64,000 nt of DNA from Rahnella woolbedingensis (GCF_003602095.1 NZ_RAHH01000012.1:105963-169962); one strand, 5' to 3'. Numbered from the stretch's first letter, positions 17,521 through 25,830 are shown. Notes: generated by a model not told the origin, from the letters alone. Program-made: numbers and translations.

Positions 17521-18872
17521 TTTTTATTCTCCGGCGCAGGTGCCGCCACGTATCCCGCCGCAAACGATGGCAGGGAAAGCAGCCAGGTTTCGCTTTCGGC
17601 TTCCATTACCGCTCCACGCGTGACGTCTTCGTGATAGCTACCGGCAGCGGATTTCGCCGCTGCCGGCAAGTTGAATGTCGCGCGGCGGATTTGCTGCTCA
17701 TAGCGATTCTCGCCGGTAGAATTATCCGCCCAGGAAAGTAACGGCACGGGACGTACGCGGATCTGATCCAGAGATTTGTACGGCCACGGCACCGCCGGGT
17801 CGGTAAAGCGCGCCATGAAATCCAGCGATTTGAGTACGCTGCCACCCTGCGGTGTCTGGTAATGCCACAGGTCGATACCGTTTTTCTGCGCCAGCACCGC
17901 CATCATGCTGATCGCCTGTAGATTGAAATAGCTGTAATGGAAAGAGCGTGTGCGCGCCAGTTCGGCGGGCTGTGTGCCGTCGGGTTTCAGCTGCACATCC
18001 AGCTTACTTTTCATCAGCTTCGCCATGTCGCCAATCACCGCGTTATCACCCAGATACCACGCAATGCCAGAAACCTGCGTCACATACCAGTTACCGTGAT
18101 TGTTCTGGGTGCGCCCTTCTTTTTGGGTGATTTTGCTGCCCTGCAACCACGTCAGATAATCGCGCATCCACCCGCGCATTTGCTGGTCGTCATTGTCCGT
18201 CCACGCCGGATTACCGCGCAGTAACACCAGCGAATCCACAATGCGGGTGGAAAAATAGCGGCCATCCAGCACACCTGCATTGCGCCCCGGCGAAATGCCC
18301 GGCACGCCCTGCGCGAAATTCAGGTTCGGGTTCATGCGTGTTTGTGGCGTGATAAACCAGGTGCGCAGCAGGCTGGCGGCTTTATCCGCGTATTTCTGTT
18401 CGCCGGAGAAATACCAGGCCAGCGTCAGGTTCTGCACCCGTGCGGTAAAATCGGCCAGACGTACGCCATCACTCTGGTCGTTTTTACTGGCAGGATTTAC
18501 ATGGCCATCTTTGCGGATCCACGGCAGCCCGTCGGGTTTACTGTCATCCGGCCACCAGTACGCACTCAGGCTGAGATAGTCATGCTTCGAGCCGCCCGGC
18601 GGGGTTATACCTTTGTCGGTCACGCTCAGTTCAGGTTTTTTCAGCGCGGAATCAGCCGCCGCCAGCAGATGTTTATAAGCTTCGGTAGTCTGTGACACTG
18701 CCGTGTGGTCGTGCAATTGCTGACGGACAACGGCCATTTGCGCCGTATTCAAAAATGCCGGTTCTGCTGCCAGTGCGCCCGCAGAACTTGTCATCAGCGC
18801 CAGCAGCAGCATCGCACCCGCGGTCATTCCGTTCACCGATATCTTCACCTTTTCGGTCTGCATTAACTTCAT
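17517..18872 (-). CDS. Secreted alginate lyase-family protein
   Basis: This 451-residue protein has a long signal peptide (basic start, hydrophobic core, probable cleavage after ALA before AEP near residue 36). The mature part is an (alpha/alpha) toroid of the alginate-lyase domain family (PL5/PL38-like), with the active-site type motif QNNHGNWY near residue 258 and RTRSFHYSYFNLQ near 308. It would depolymerise polyuronate in the periplasm or outside the cell. It is first in an operon with the PL17-like lyase and the SDR, divergent from the sodium symporter gene. The start has a good ribosome site (GGGAG). Alginate is inferred; glucuronan is also possible for PL38-like members. Confidence 0.82.
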   Translation of the reverse strand: MKLMQTEKVKISVNGMTAGAMLLLALMTSSAGALAAEPAFLNTAQMAVVRQQLHDHTAVSQTTEAYKHLLAAADSALKKPELSVTDKGITPPGGSKHDYLSLSAYWWPDDSKPDGLPWIRKDGHVNPASKNDQSDGVRLADFTARVQNLTLAWYFSGEQKYADKAASLLRTWFITPQTRMNPNLNFAQGVPGISPGRNAGVLDGRYFSTRIVDSLVLLRGNPAWTDNDDQQMRGWMRDYLTWLQGSKITQKEGRTQNNHGNWYVTQVSGIAWYLGDNAVIGDMAKLMKSKLDVQLKPDGTQPAELARTRSFHYSYFNLQAISMMAVLAQKNGIDLWHYQTPQGGSVLKSLDFMARFTDPAVPWPYKSLDQIRVRPVPLLSWADNSTGENRYEQQIRRATFNLPAAAKSAAGSYHEDVTRGAVMEAESETWLLSLPSFAAGYVAAPAPENKK

Positions 18873-18994
18873 GTTTTCTCCCGACTCCGTGCCATTGTCC
18901 CGATGAAATTTCGCACTTTAGTCATACTAATAAAGCAATGAACGTTCAGTTTCGCCAGTCAGAATTGACTTAAAATCCCACAAGACGCCCAACA

Positions 18995-19010
18995 AGTGAC
19001 CGAAATCACA
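18995..19010. promoter_or_regulatory. Candidate CRP site between alginate lyase and symporter genes
   Basis: AGTGACCGAAATCACA matches the CRP consensus TGTGA-N6-TCACA at nine of ten core bases. It lies in the divergent 256-base intergenic region, where it could activate both transcripts under carbon limitation. A short GTC-C-GAC dyad at 19041-19047 is a weak candidate for the local GntR operator. Confidence 0.6.
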
Positions 19011-19128
19011 ATTTGATAACAAACTAAGCATTTCTTATTTGTCCGACTTTTAATTTCATTTCTCTCTTCTACGCTTGCTCAATACATAACCAAAAATATC
19101 TCACCCTACAAACGAGAGAGTCACGACA

Positions 19129-20928
19129 ATGGATATCAACGTTCTGGTCATGATCGGTTACTTCGTCTTAATGATTGCCATCAGTTATGCGTTCAAAAAG
19201 ATGGCGTCCGGCTCCTCGAGCCACTATTTTCGCGGCGGCGGGCGAATGCTCTGGTGGATGGTCGGCGCAACCGCCTTTATGATCCAGTTCAGCGCCTGGA
19301 CGTTTACCGGTGCCGCCGGCCAGGCTTACCGGTACGGTTTTAACGTGGTCAGCGTATTCGCCGGTAACGTGTTCGGCTATCTGCTCGCCTGGTGGTGGTT
19401 CGCCGCCCGCTTTCGCCAGTTGCGCGTTGATACTGCCACAGAGGCGATTAACCATCGCTTCGGCAAAGGTAACGAACAATTTTTCACCTGGATGATTATT
19501 CCGCTGAGCATCCTCAGTGCGGGCGTATGGCTGAACAGTCTGGCGGTATTTGCCAGCGCAGTATTCCAGCACGACATTACGCTGACATTATGGGTGACGG
19601 GCATCGTGGTGCTGGTGATTTCACTGCTGAGCGGTGCGTGGGGCGTGGTGGCGAGTGATTTTGTACAGACGCTGGTGGTCGCGATTATTTCCATCGCCTG
19701 CGCCGTTGTGGCGTTGTTTAAAGTCGGCGGCCCGGTGAAACTGGTGACGGAATTCCCTTCCGGTTTCATCACCGGTCCGGACGTGGGTCCGCATTATATT
19801 TCCCTGCTGGTAGCCTGTTTCCTGTTCTTCTTTATTAAGAACGTGCAGAGCATTAATAACCTGCAGGATTCCTACCGTTTCCTGAATGCTAAAGACAGTT
19901 TCAATGCCAAAAAAGCGGCGCTGTTTGCGCTGGTACTGATGCTGGTCGGCACCATCATCTGGTTCATTCCGCCGTGGGCTGTGGCGATCCTTTATCCTGA
20001 CGCGGCAACCGCGCATCCGGAACTGGGCAAAAACGCCACAGATGCGGTGTATCTGATTTTCGCTGAGCGCGCGATGCCGATGGGTACCGTTGGTTTGCTG
20101 ATGGCCGGATTGTTCGCCGCCACCATGTCTTCAATGGACTGCGCGCTGAACCGTAACTCGGGGATTTTCGTGCGCAGTTTCTGGACGCCGATAGTCAACC
20201 GTAACAGCGAACGTAGCGATAAATATCAGTTGCGCGTCGGTCAGATTGCCTGCGTGGTGAACGGCGTGCTGGTCATTTTAGTCGCGCAATACATGCACAC
20301 CATGCAGACCGTCAGCCTGTTCGACCTGATGATGAAAGTCGGCACGCTGATGCAGGCACCGATTGTCGTGCCGCTGTTCCTCGGTGTATTTATTCGCAAA
20401 ACGCCGGACTGGGCGGCGTGGGTCACCGTGCTGTTTGGTTTATGCGTATCGTACGTGGTGGCAAATCTGTTTACCGCGCCAGACGTCGCTCGCCTGCTGG
20501 GCATCACCCTGACGAAACGAGAACTGCTGGATGTGGCGATTATGTGGAACATTTTTGCGCATCTGGTGTTTACCGGCGGGTTCTTCTGCCTTACCACGCT
20601 GTTCTATCGTGAAAAAGCCTCAGCGAGAAATACCCAACGTCAGAAATTTTTCACCGACATGGACACGCCGGTGTATGCCGATCATGAACAGGATGAGTTT
20701 GACCGGTTACAGCGCGATAAAATCGGCAGGATTTCGATGTACATGGGTGCAGGTTTACTGCTGATGGTACTGGTGCCGAACCCACTCTGGGGACGCATTT
20801 TGTTCCTGCTGTGCGCCCTGTCTATTCTGCTTTTCGGCTGGATTTTACATCGCAGCGCGGAGAAAGGTATAAAAGCGGCACAGGCCGAAAAAGCACTAAA
20901 GAGAAATGTGGCGACATCACAGAGATAA
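19129..20928 (+). CDS. Sodium:solute symporter (SSS family), probable oligoalginate/uronate importer
   Basis: This 599-residue inner-membrane protein has about 13-14 hydrophobic segments in the sodium:solute symporter pattern (SSSHYFRGGGRMLWWMVGA near the start, QFSAWTFTGAAG, and a C-terminal soluble tail rich in charged residues). Alginate-degrading marine bacteria use ToaA-type members of this family to import oligoalginate or DEH. Divergence from a lyase-lyase-SDR operon across a shared CRP-bearing region makes the same role likely here. Exact cargo is inference. The downstream gap (20929-21014) holds a hairpin at 20950-20981 without a T-run. Confidence 0.85.
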   Translation: MDINVLVMIGYFVLMIAISYAFKKMASGSSSHYFRGGGRMLWWMVGATAFMIQFSAWTFTGAAGQAYRYGFNVVSVFAGNVFGYLLAWWWFAARFRQLRVDTATEAINHRFGKGNEQFFTWMIIPLSILSAGVWLNSLAVFASAVFQHDITLTLWVTGIVVLVISLLSGAWGVVASDFVQTLVVAIISIACAVVALFKVGGPVKLVTEFPSGFITGPDVGPHYISLLVACFLFFFIKNVQSINNLQDSYRFLNAKDSFNAKKAALFALVLMLVGTIIWFIPPWAVAILYPDAATAHPELGKNATDAVYLIFAERAMPMGTVGLLMAGLFAATMSSMDCALNRNSGIFVRSFWTPIVNRNSERSDKYQLRVGQIACVVNGVLVILVAQYMHTMQTVSLFDLMMKVGTLMQAPIVVPLFLGVFIRKTPDWAAWVTVLFGLCVSYVVANLFTAPDVARLLGITLTKRELLDVAIMWNIFAHLVFTGGFFCLTTLFYREKASARNTQRQKFFTDMDTPVYADHEQDEFDRLQRDKIGRISMYMGAGLLLMVLVPNPLWGRILFLLCALSILLFGWILHRSAEKGIKAAQAEKALKRNVATSQR

Positions 20929-21014
20929 CGTAGTTAGGTGCGAAAGGCTAATGCAGGATTTCCCTCAGGGAGTCCTGCATTCCTGCTTAAGCAAGTTATT
21001 TCACAGCGGTTTGT

Positions 21015-21440
21015 TTACAGCAGTCCGCGCTGTTTTAACGTAATACACGTGGCTTCGTTCAAATCATATCGGGTGAAATCCTCCTTGCGCACCCAGGCAT
21101 AAGCTTCAAATTCATCGTTCAGGGTGACACAGGTATTTTTGGCATGGCAATGAAAGAGCAGGTAAATCATGTAGATTTCCTCTGTCCGTCCATCCGGATA
21201 GGTTTTGGTTCGGATATCATCACGAAAAGTCCACGGCGTGATATGTGTCAGTTCCAGCGCTTCACCGAGTTCTTCCCGCACTTCACGTAGCAAGGCTTGT
21301 TCAATCGTTTCTTCCGGTTCAACGCCTCCCCCTGACAAGGCCCATTGTCCGGGAAATACACCGCGACCGGAGGGCATTTTGCACAGCAGATACGTTCCTT
21401 CATGTTCTATTAACGGACAGACGATAGTTCTCTGGCGCAC
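21015..21440 (-). CDS. nudI: Nudix hydrolase NudI (nucleoside triphosphatase)
   Basis: This 141-residue Nudix enzyme closely follows enterobacterial NudI, which hydrolyses pyrimidine deoxynucleoside triphosphates. The Nudix box begins at GGGVEPEE and ends with REVREELGE (about residues 37-59). The WALSGGG and [17 protein letters not shown] segments are characteristic. I chose the GTG at 21440 rather than the ATG at 21485 because it has an excellent ribosome site (AAGGAAGG) and gives the family start ([10 protein letters not shown]). Confidence 0.88.
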   Translation of the reverse strand: MRQRTIVCPLIEHEGTYLLCKMPSGRGVFPGQWALSGGGVEPEETIEQALLREVREELGEALELTHITPWTFRDDIRTKTYPDGRTEEIYMIYLLFHCHAKNTCVTLNDEFEAYAWVRKEDFTRYDLNEATCITLKQRGLL

Positions 21441-21518
21441 AGTGACCTTCCTTAGTGACAATTTTTCAGAGGCCAAAAGTATCATAAAGCGCCGTTCTGC
21501 CCTGCGATTCAGCGCATA

Positions 21519-21544
21519 AAAAACCCGCCTCGTGAGCGGGTTTT
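21519..21544. terminator. Terminator below the YgdI/R-type lipoprotein genes
   Basis: AAAACCCGC / GCGGGTTTT with a 7-base loop has a run of A residues on one side and T residues on the other. On the minus strand it ends the lipoprotein transcript. Confidence 0.85.
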
Positions 21545-21575
21545 AATGTCAGACAAAAATGAATCAGCACCGAAT

Positions 21576-21812
21576 TTACTTCGGAAGTTCTGTCACCTGT
21601 TTCACTTCAGTTTTGCTGATCTGCTGTTTTACACCGTTGGCATCGGTGTATTCCAGCAAGCCGGAATCGGCTTCTTTGGGTTTGCCGTCACTGATGATGG
21701 TTCGCGCATCATTCGTCTGGATGGCATAACTGGTGCGCGTGCAGCCCGTCAAGGCCGCCACACATAACACAGCCGCTAAGGGTAAAAGTAATGTCCTATT
21801 CTTGATCTTCAT
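21576..21812 (-). CDS. YgdI/YgdR-family small lipoprotein
   Basis: This is a 78-residue lipoprotein. The signal peptide ends in the lipobox LTGC (Cys near residue 24). The mature part is the small SH3-like DUF903 fold typical of YgdI/YgdR (TNDARTIISDGKPKEADSG, then a short linker and QQISKTEVKQV). Function is unknown in the family; envelope association is likely. A strong ribosome site (AAGGAGAAGG) precedes it. It is a tandem paralogue of the next gene upstream, 34 bases away. Confidence 0.85.
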   Translation of the reverse strand: MKIKNRTLLLPLAAVLCVAALTGCTRTSYAIQTNDARTIISDGKPKEADSGLLEYTDANGVKQQISKTEVKQVTELPK

Positions 21813-21846
21813 GACCTTCTCCTTTGATGATACGTTGCCGGATAAA

Positions 21847-22080
21847 TCAGTTATCCAGTTCGCTCATATTTTTAACCTGGTCGCGATTAATCTGCTCGGT
21901 CTTGCCGGTTTCCGCATTTTTATAGGACACCAGACCGGTATCGTCATCTACCTGAGGTTTCCCGTCCGTAACGATGGTTTTTCCGTCCGTCGTTTTAATC
22001 GCCTGGTTCGAAGCACAGCCAGCCACAAATAAAATTGAGACGGCAGCCAGTGATGCGGCGATTAGGTTATTCCTCTTCAT
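21847..22080 (-). CDS. YgdI/YgdR-family small lipoprotein (tandem paralogue)
   Basis: This is a 77-residue lipoprotein with lipobox VAGC and the same DUF903 core (TTDGKTIVTDGKP, DDDTGLVSYKN, QINRDQVKNM), closer to the YgdR consensus than its neighbour. The start has a clear AGGAGG ribosome site. It is probably co-transcribed with the downstream copy, and the pair looks like an old local duplication. Confidence 0.85.
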   Translation of the reverse strand: MKRNNLIAASLAAVSILFVAGCASNQAIKTTDGKTIVTDGKPQVDDDTGLVSYKNAETGKTEQINRDQVKNMSELDN

Positions 22081-22189
22081 ACATTTCCTCCTGAAAGGTG
22101 TTTTGACTTAACGATTAACGAGTTAAGTATAGTCACTCTTTACGAAGGCTTTGGAAAATAGGACAAACGGAAATTTCATGATCATTTAA

Positions 22190-22390
22190 TCACCGGCCTT
22201 TAAGTCGCTCGATAGCCAGTTGCAGTGCATCATTGGGCTCACCCACGGCATCAACCGCCTCTTCCTGAACACGACCCAGCCACAACGCCACCCGCTCACG
22301 GCTGATTTCCTGGCCATTTTGAGCGAACATCAAACAGCACTCACCCACCATGCGGCAGGCTTCCTCAAAAGCCAGTTTTGAATTTTCCAC
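22190..22390 (-). CDS. Small hypothetical protein, possibly DUF2767/FumD-like
   Basis: This 66-residue acidic, helical protein starts at GTG with a good ribosome site (AGGAGC). The pattern EEACRMVGECCLMFAQNGQEISRE resembles short enterobacterial DUF2767-type proteins (FumD/YdhZ group) as I remember them, but the identification is tentative. It lies upstream of and divergent from the ycgZ-ymgA-ariR run. The 295-base gap to ycgZ (22391-22685) is AT-rich, holds no other gene and probably contains that operon's promoter. Confidence 0.5.
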   Translation of the reverse strand: MENSKLAFEEACRMVGECCLMFAQNGQEISRERVALWLGRVQEEAVDAVGEPNDALQLAIERLKGR

Positions 22391-22685
22391 CGTTAGCTCC
22401 TGATTATTCCAAAAAGGACATTCTTTGTTTAACGGCAGATTTTAGAAAAAGTTGCCTCCTTTTACCCATTCTTTACCAAAATGCTTTCTGAAAGATGTTT
22501 TCCGGACAGGGTAAAATCTTTGTATCGGTTGCAAACTGTCACGGTTCAGCGGGTATCCGGTTAAGAATAATCTGTATTATGGGTTATTATTCTTAAAAAT
22601 ACCTGTACAACTTTCTACATCTTGTATAACTTTATAGTCACATAAGTAATCATTAACAACGCACACATTAACATGAGGATATGTC

Positions 22686-22925
22686 ATGCGTCAGAACCAG
22701 CACGATGGAATGTCACCAGAAGCCTCCCCTTCTCTATATAGTCAGGGTTTTTCTAAAGAGGAAACAATGGGACGCGTTGTGGTAGAAATTCTGGAAGCAG
22801 GCAGGAATCTTAATCGCAAAGCATTGTGTTCCAAACTTCTGAATCGTGTTGAATCCGCAGGCAGCGAGGAAGAGGAAAAGCATTATATGAAGCTAATCCG
22901 TCTGGTTCTTGAGCGTGATTCATGA
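22686..22925 (+). CDS. ycgZ: Connector protein YcgZ
   Basis: This 79-residue small helical protein matches the E. coli YcgZ pattern (GRVVVEILEAGRNLNRKALCSKLLNRVE, then EEEEKHYMKLIRLVLE). YcgZ, YmgA and AriR belong to the dimeric AriR fold. In E. coli they are released from BluR repression by the BluF photoreceptor and feed into the Rcs pathway, raising colanic acid and lowering curli and biofilm. Here ycgZ opens a run of four such genes convergent with bluF. The ribosome site is GAGGA. Confidence 0.85.
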   Translation: MRQNQHDGMSPEASPSLYSQGFSKEETMGRVVVEILEAGRNLNRKALCSKLLNRVESAGSEEEEKHYMKLIRLVLERDS

Positions 22926-23030
22926 TCAATTGAAATAATGGCATCATTCCCATGGAATAAAGTAATAACTCTGAACCTTAAGCTAATCTGCCCAAGACCC
23001 TTGGTCAGCGAATATTCAGAGGCTAATATT

Positions 23031-23324
23031 ATGTACAGAAGCAACGAAGAAAAATTAACGGATAAGCTGATTGGTGAGGCGGTAATATCCTTACTTAAAT
23101 CGAAAAGTCCAATATCAATTGACAGACTCATTAAGCAGTTACAGTTTATGGCTGTGAGTGCTGACAACTTAAATCGAAAAAGCGCCCTGGAGCAGATCAT
23201 TAATGAGATGCGCCACGATCAGGCTGATAAGCGTGCGCGTGTCAGTTATGAAGTACGGGACGTCGACAATATACGACACTTTTTCAACACTGAAGGGCCG
23301 TCCGATGACCAGAAAAAACATTGA
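23031..23324 (+). CDS. ymgA: Connector protein YmgA-like
   Basis: This 97-residue member of the same family is closest to YmgA (IGEAVISLLKSKSPISIDRLIKQLQFMA). I take the ATG at 23031, with AGAGG upstream, instead of the longer in-frame start at 22938, which adds residues with no counterpart. Its 3' end overlaps the ariR gene by 20 bases. By analogy with E. coli it should act in light- or temperature-responsive biofilm control, but its specific target is unknown. Confidence 0.75.
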   Translation: MYRSNEEKLTDKLIGEAVISLLKSKSPISIDRLIKQLQFMAVSADNLNRKSALEQIINEMRHDQADKRARVSYEVRDVDNIRHFFNTEGPSDDQKKH

Positions 23325-23640
23325 TACATCAACTGAATACGCAGTAATCCATAATGATTCGGTTGTATCAAATCCATCTCAGTCGATGACAGACGCAGTC
23401 AATCAAACAGGTATTTATCAACATTTTTCTAAAGTGAGCGAACTCTATTCAAGTGAAGCTGAAGTTCTGGGTGCGGCGATCCGTCTTATTCTGGCGAATA
23501 AAGGCACGGTGACCAATAAGGCCATTATACTGCACCTGATTAATCAGCTTGAAACCACTTCCGATATTGTACAGCTGGATATTCTGCGCGGTGCACTGGA
23601 AATGGTCGTGGGCGTGACGCCGGATGATTCCGGTTTCTGA
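23305..23640 (+). CDS. ariR: Biofilm regulator AriR (YmgB)
   Basis: This 111-residue protein has the AriR core ESEAEVLGAAIRLIL-type helix, NKAIILHLINQLETTSDIVQLDILRGALEMVVG and the PDDS end typical of YmgB/AriR, a small dimeric regulator of biofilm and acid response. The N-terminal extension (about 45 residues) is longer than in E. coli and looks disordered. I chose the start at 23305, since upstream in-frame residues overlap ymgA heavily. Confidence 0.8.
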   Translation: MTRKNIDTSTEYAVIHNDSVVSNPSQSMTDAVNQTGIYQHFSKVSELYSSEAEVLGAAIRLILANKGTVTNKAIILHLINQLETTSDIVQLDILRGALEMVVGVTPDDSGF

Positions 23641-23761
23641 ATCTTAAAGAATAGCCTGCTTTATCATTCCCGCCTTATCATTAATGTCTCGCGCTCAGTC
23701 GCTGACTTCGGGCGCGGAAATTTATCAACAACTAGCAGTAACAAGTGCGGAGGGTATTAAA

Positions 23762-24019
23762 ATGCATGACGTGTCTTATACTCATATAACATTGGCTGAT
23801 TATATTTTGCCAGAAGACCCTGAACTTCTGGTTGAAAACGAAACAGTCATCCGTGTTTATAAAAATCTAAAAAAACAGAAAGTAATTGTTACCCATAAAG
23901 ATATTATTCTTTGTCTGATTCAGAAAATTGAGCAGGAAAGTGATGCAGATAAGCAGGATGTTTATCTGGAAGCACTTGAATATGTCGTTTACCGCACACC
24001 TGATGATGATATTTTATAA
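23762..24019 (+). CDS. Second AriR-family connector protein
   Basis: This 85-residue divergent AriR paralogue has the core VTHKDIILCLIQKIEQESDADKQDVYLEALEYVVYRTPDDD, parallel to the helix pair and PDD tail of the preceding gene. I take the ATG at 23762 because it has a strong GGAGGG site; the ATG at 23684 has none. It ends just before a bidirectional terminator shared with bluF. It gives this locus four connector genes. Confidence 0.75.
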   Translation: MHDVSYTHITLADYILPEDPELLVENETVIRVYKNLKKQKVIVTHKDIILCLIQKIEQESDADKQDVYLEALEYVVYRTPDDDIL

Positions 24020-24039
24020 ATTAGCAGCAAAGCATGATG

Positions 24040-24080
24040 AACTGAGCCCGGGAAATATCCTTTTCCGGGCTCAGTTGTTT
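24040..24080. terminator. Bidirectional terminator between connector genes and bluF
   Basis: A 12-bp arm (AACTGAGCCCGG) at 24040-24051 pairs with CCGGGCTCAGTT at 24065-24076, and an A/T-rich loop extends the stem. It lies between two convergent genes. Confidence 0.75.
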
Positions 24081-24106
24081 AAACATTATGCTCAGCCGGC
24101 AAGTTT

Positions 24107-25348
24107 TCAGAGAGCCTGTTGACCAGACTGATATTCATAAGTGACTTCCGGCCATGTGACTACCGGCGCGCCCTTCAGTCTTGGCTCAGCAAACAACTCG
24201 CCCTGGAAATTACACACCCCTGCCGCATCCAGCCACATCCACTCTTCCGGTTTTTCAACCCCTGTCGCGATGACTGAGATTTCTAACGCAGAGCAGAATC
24301 TAATGATGGCCTGAACGACAGCCTGTTTCGGCCCGCTGGTATGAATGTCACAGATCATATTGCGATCAATCATAATTTTGTCCGGCTGGCATTGAGTCAG
24401 CAGCAATAATCCCGCAGAGCCTGCACCGAAATCATCAATTGCCAGACGCATTCCTGAGGCTTTGAGCTGTTTCATTGCGGTTGTGAACTTATCCTCACGG
24501 GTGATGACACCGTTCTCAGTGATGGCTACCACAATCTGTTCAGGCACCAGGCCACAGGCGGTTATCTCATTGACCAGAAACCCGACAGCATCCGGTACCA
24601 TCACCAGCGTCATAGGCAAAAGTTTGATTGAAATCGTTTTGTCGCTGATCCCAATTTTCTGCGCCATGGCAAAGGCCAGCTTTTTGGATTTGAGATCTGC
24701 CTCGTAGATAGTGATCCCGGAAAGCCGGGAATAGTACTCCATCGCTGAGCCACCTTCCGGCCCGCGGATTGTCGCCTCGTAAGAAATTATCTCGCGACTC
24801 AGCGGATCAACTATCGGCTGGAAGGCAAAACTGTAGTCCTGCATTTCAGGGAATATAAATTCTACTTCGGGTTTCAGAGGCTCATCGGCGAGGAAAGACC
24901 AGGAATCTGCCGGAAGAATTTCGAGGTAATTTTCCTTCTCACGGGCCTGCACAAAGGTGCACAGAAATTGAAGCGCCCGGTCTTCATAAGTGAGCTGATA
25001 TTTAGACGTTCCTTTATCAAGCACCGCCTGAAGCACCTCATCTTCATGATGATGTCTGAGGTCAAAAAGCTCCATACCGACATTGCCGAAGCGGCGTGAC
25101 TGCACATAGTCACGCATGAGAACCACGACGTTGTGGTGCCGCTTATCCTGACAAATCGAGCTGTATAGGGCATCCACTGCCTCTTCCGGCCCTTCCAGCA
25201 ACTGGAAGAAGTGCATCCCGTCAAAAAGCAGGATCCCGGTAATGCTTAAAAGTTCGTTGTTAACATTGGCTTGTGACACCATTTCAACCAGTGAGTCAGA
25301 CTGCACGTGTTCACTGATGTGGCTGCGATAGACGAGGGTTAAAAGCAT
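24107..25348 (-). CDS. bluF: Blue-light sensor BluF (BLUF-degenerate EAL)
   Basis: This 413-residue protein has an N-terminal BLUF flavin domain (residues 1-95; conserved Tyr7, Asn31 and Gln49, the hydrogen-bond trio of BLUF photoreceptors). A linker follows, then an EAL-type domain (about 150-400). The EAL motif is altered to EAT (SYEATIRGPEGG), as in E. coli BluF, where the domain does not degrade cyclic di-GMP but binds the BluR repressor. Its usual partner regulon, ycgZ-ymgA-ariR, lies immediately downstream and convergent. No BluR-type MerR gene is present in the window. Confidence 0.92.
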   Translation of the reverse strand: MLLTLVYRSHISEHVQSDSLVEMVSQANVNNELLSITGILLFDGMHFFQLLEGPEEAVDALYSSICQDKRHHNVVVLMRDYVQSRRFGNVGMELFDLRHHHEDEVLQAVLDKGTSKYQLTYEDRALQFLCTFVQAREKENYLEILPADSWSFLADEPLKPEVEFIFPEMQDYSFAFQPIVDPLSREIISYEATIRGPEGGSAMEYYSRLSGITIYEADLKSKKLAFAMAQKIGISDKTISIKLLPMTLVMVPDAVGFLVNEITACGLVPEQIVVAITENGVITREDKFTTAMKQLKASGMRLAIDDFGAGSAGLLLLTQCQPDKIMIDRNMICDIHTSGPKQAVVQAIIRFCSALEISVIATGVEKPEEWMWLDAAGVCNFQGELFAEPRLKGAPVVTWPEVTYEYQSGQQAL

Positions 25349-25698
25349 CGGGTGTTTCCAAAAGGATCTGATTCAGACCCTCAGGGTAGCAGAAATTTCG
25401 CTTATGGAAATATCCGAATCGGTCATTTAAGCATATAGAACAGGCTGAAAATGGCTGTCTTATCAGCGGATAAGCCACATAGCGAGTTATTTCCCGCCAC
25501 TAAAGTAAAAGCAACAATTAAAAGCCTCGCTAATTCGCAATATTAATTTGATTAACCTTTACGGCTTCACTATAAATAATTGCGTTTTCTCAAGGTATTC
25601 CGCATTGATAGCCGGTAAATTGAATTATGGGGTTATTGATCTGACAAAAATCAATCACCTCTATTAGAAAAATATAATTTATTAGTTAAGGGATGAGA

Positions 25699-25830
25699 AT
25701 GAAAAAATTACTGGCAATTATCTTCGTGAGCGTTTTGGGTTTGATGAGTCTTTCCGCCAGCGCATGCCCTAAGGGTGAGCATCCGCATGGCGGCACGGGC
25801 TCGCATCATAAGGGCGGGTACTGCGAATAA
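25699..25830 (+). CDS. Small secreted His/Cys-rich peptide
   Basis: This is a 43-codon gene too short for usual gene calls. A Sec signal peptide (MKKLLAIIFVSVLGLMSLSASA) should leave a mature peptide of only about 21 residues, CPKGEHPHGGTGSHHKGGYCE. That peptide has two Cys near the ends and four His between, suggesting a disulfide loop or metal binding. AAGGGA precedes the ATG at 25699; an ATG two codons upstream is also in frame. A terminator follows at once. I know of similar tiny enterobacterial proteins but no function. The 350-base gap before it (25349-25698) holds no other gene. Confidence 0.65.
   Translation: MKKLLAIIFVSVLGLMSLSASACPKGEHPHGGTGSHHKGGYCE

Noticed and set aside
22686..24019. 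Run of short similar genes as a toxin-antitoxin or phage fragment
   Set aside because: The proteins match YcgZ, YmgA and AriR patterns and sit beside bluF, their known partner.
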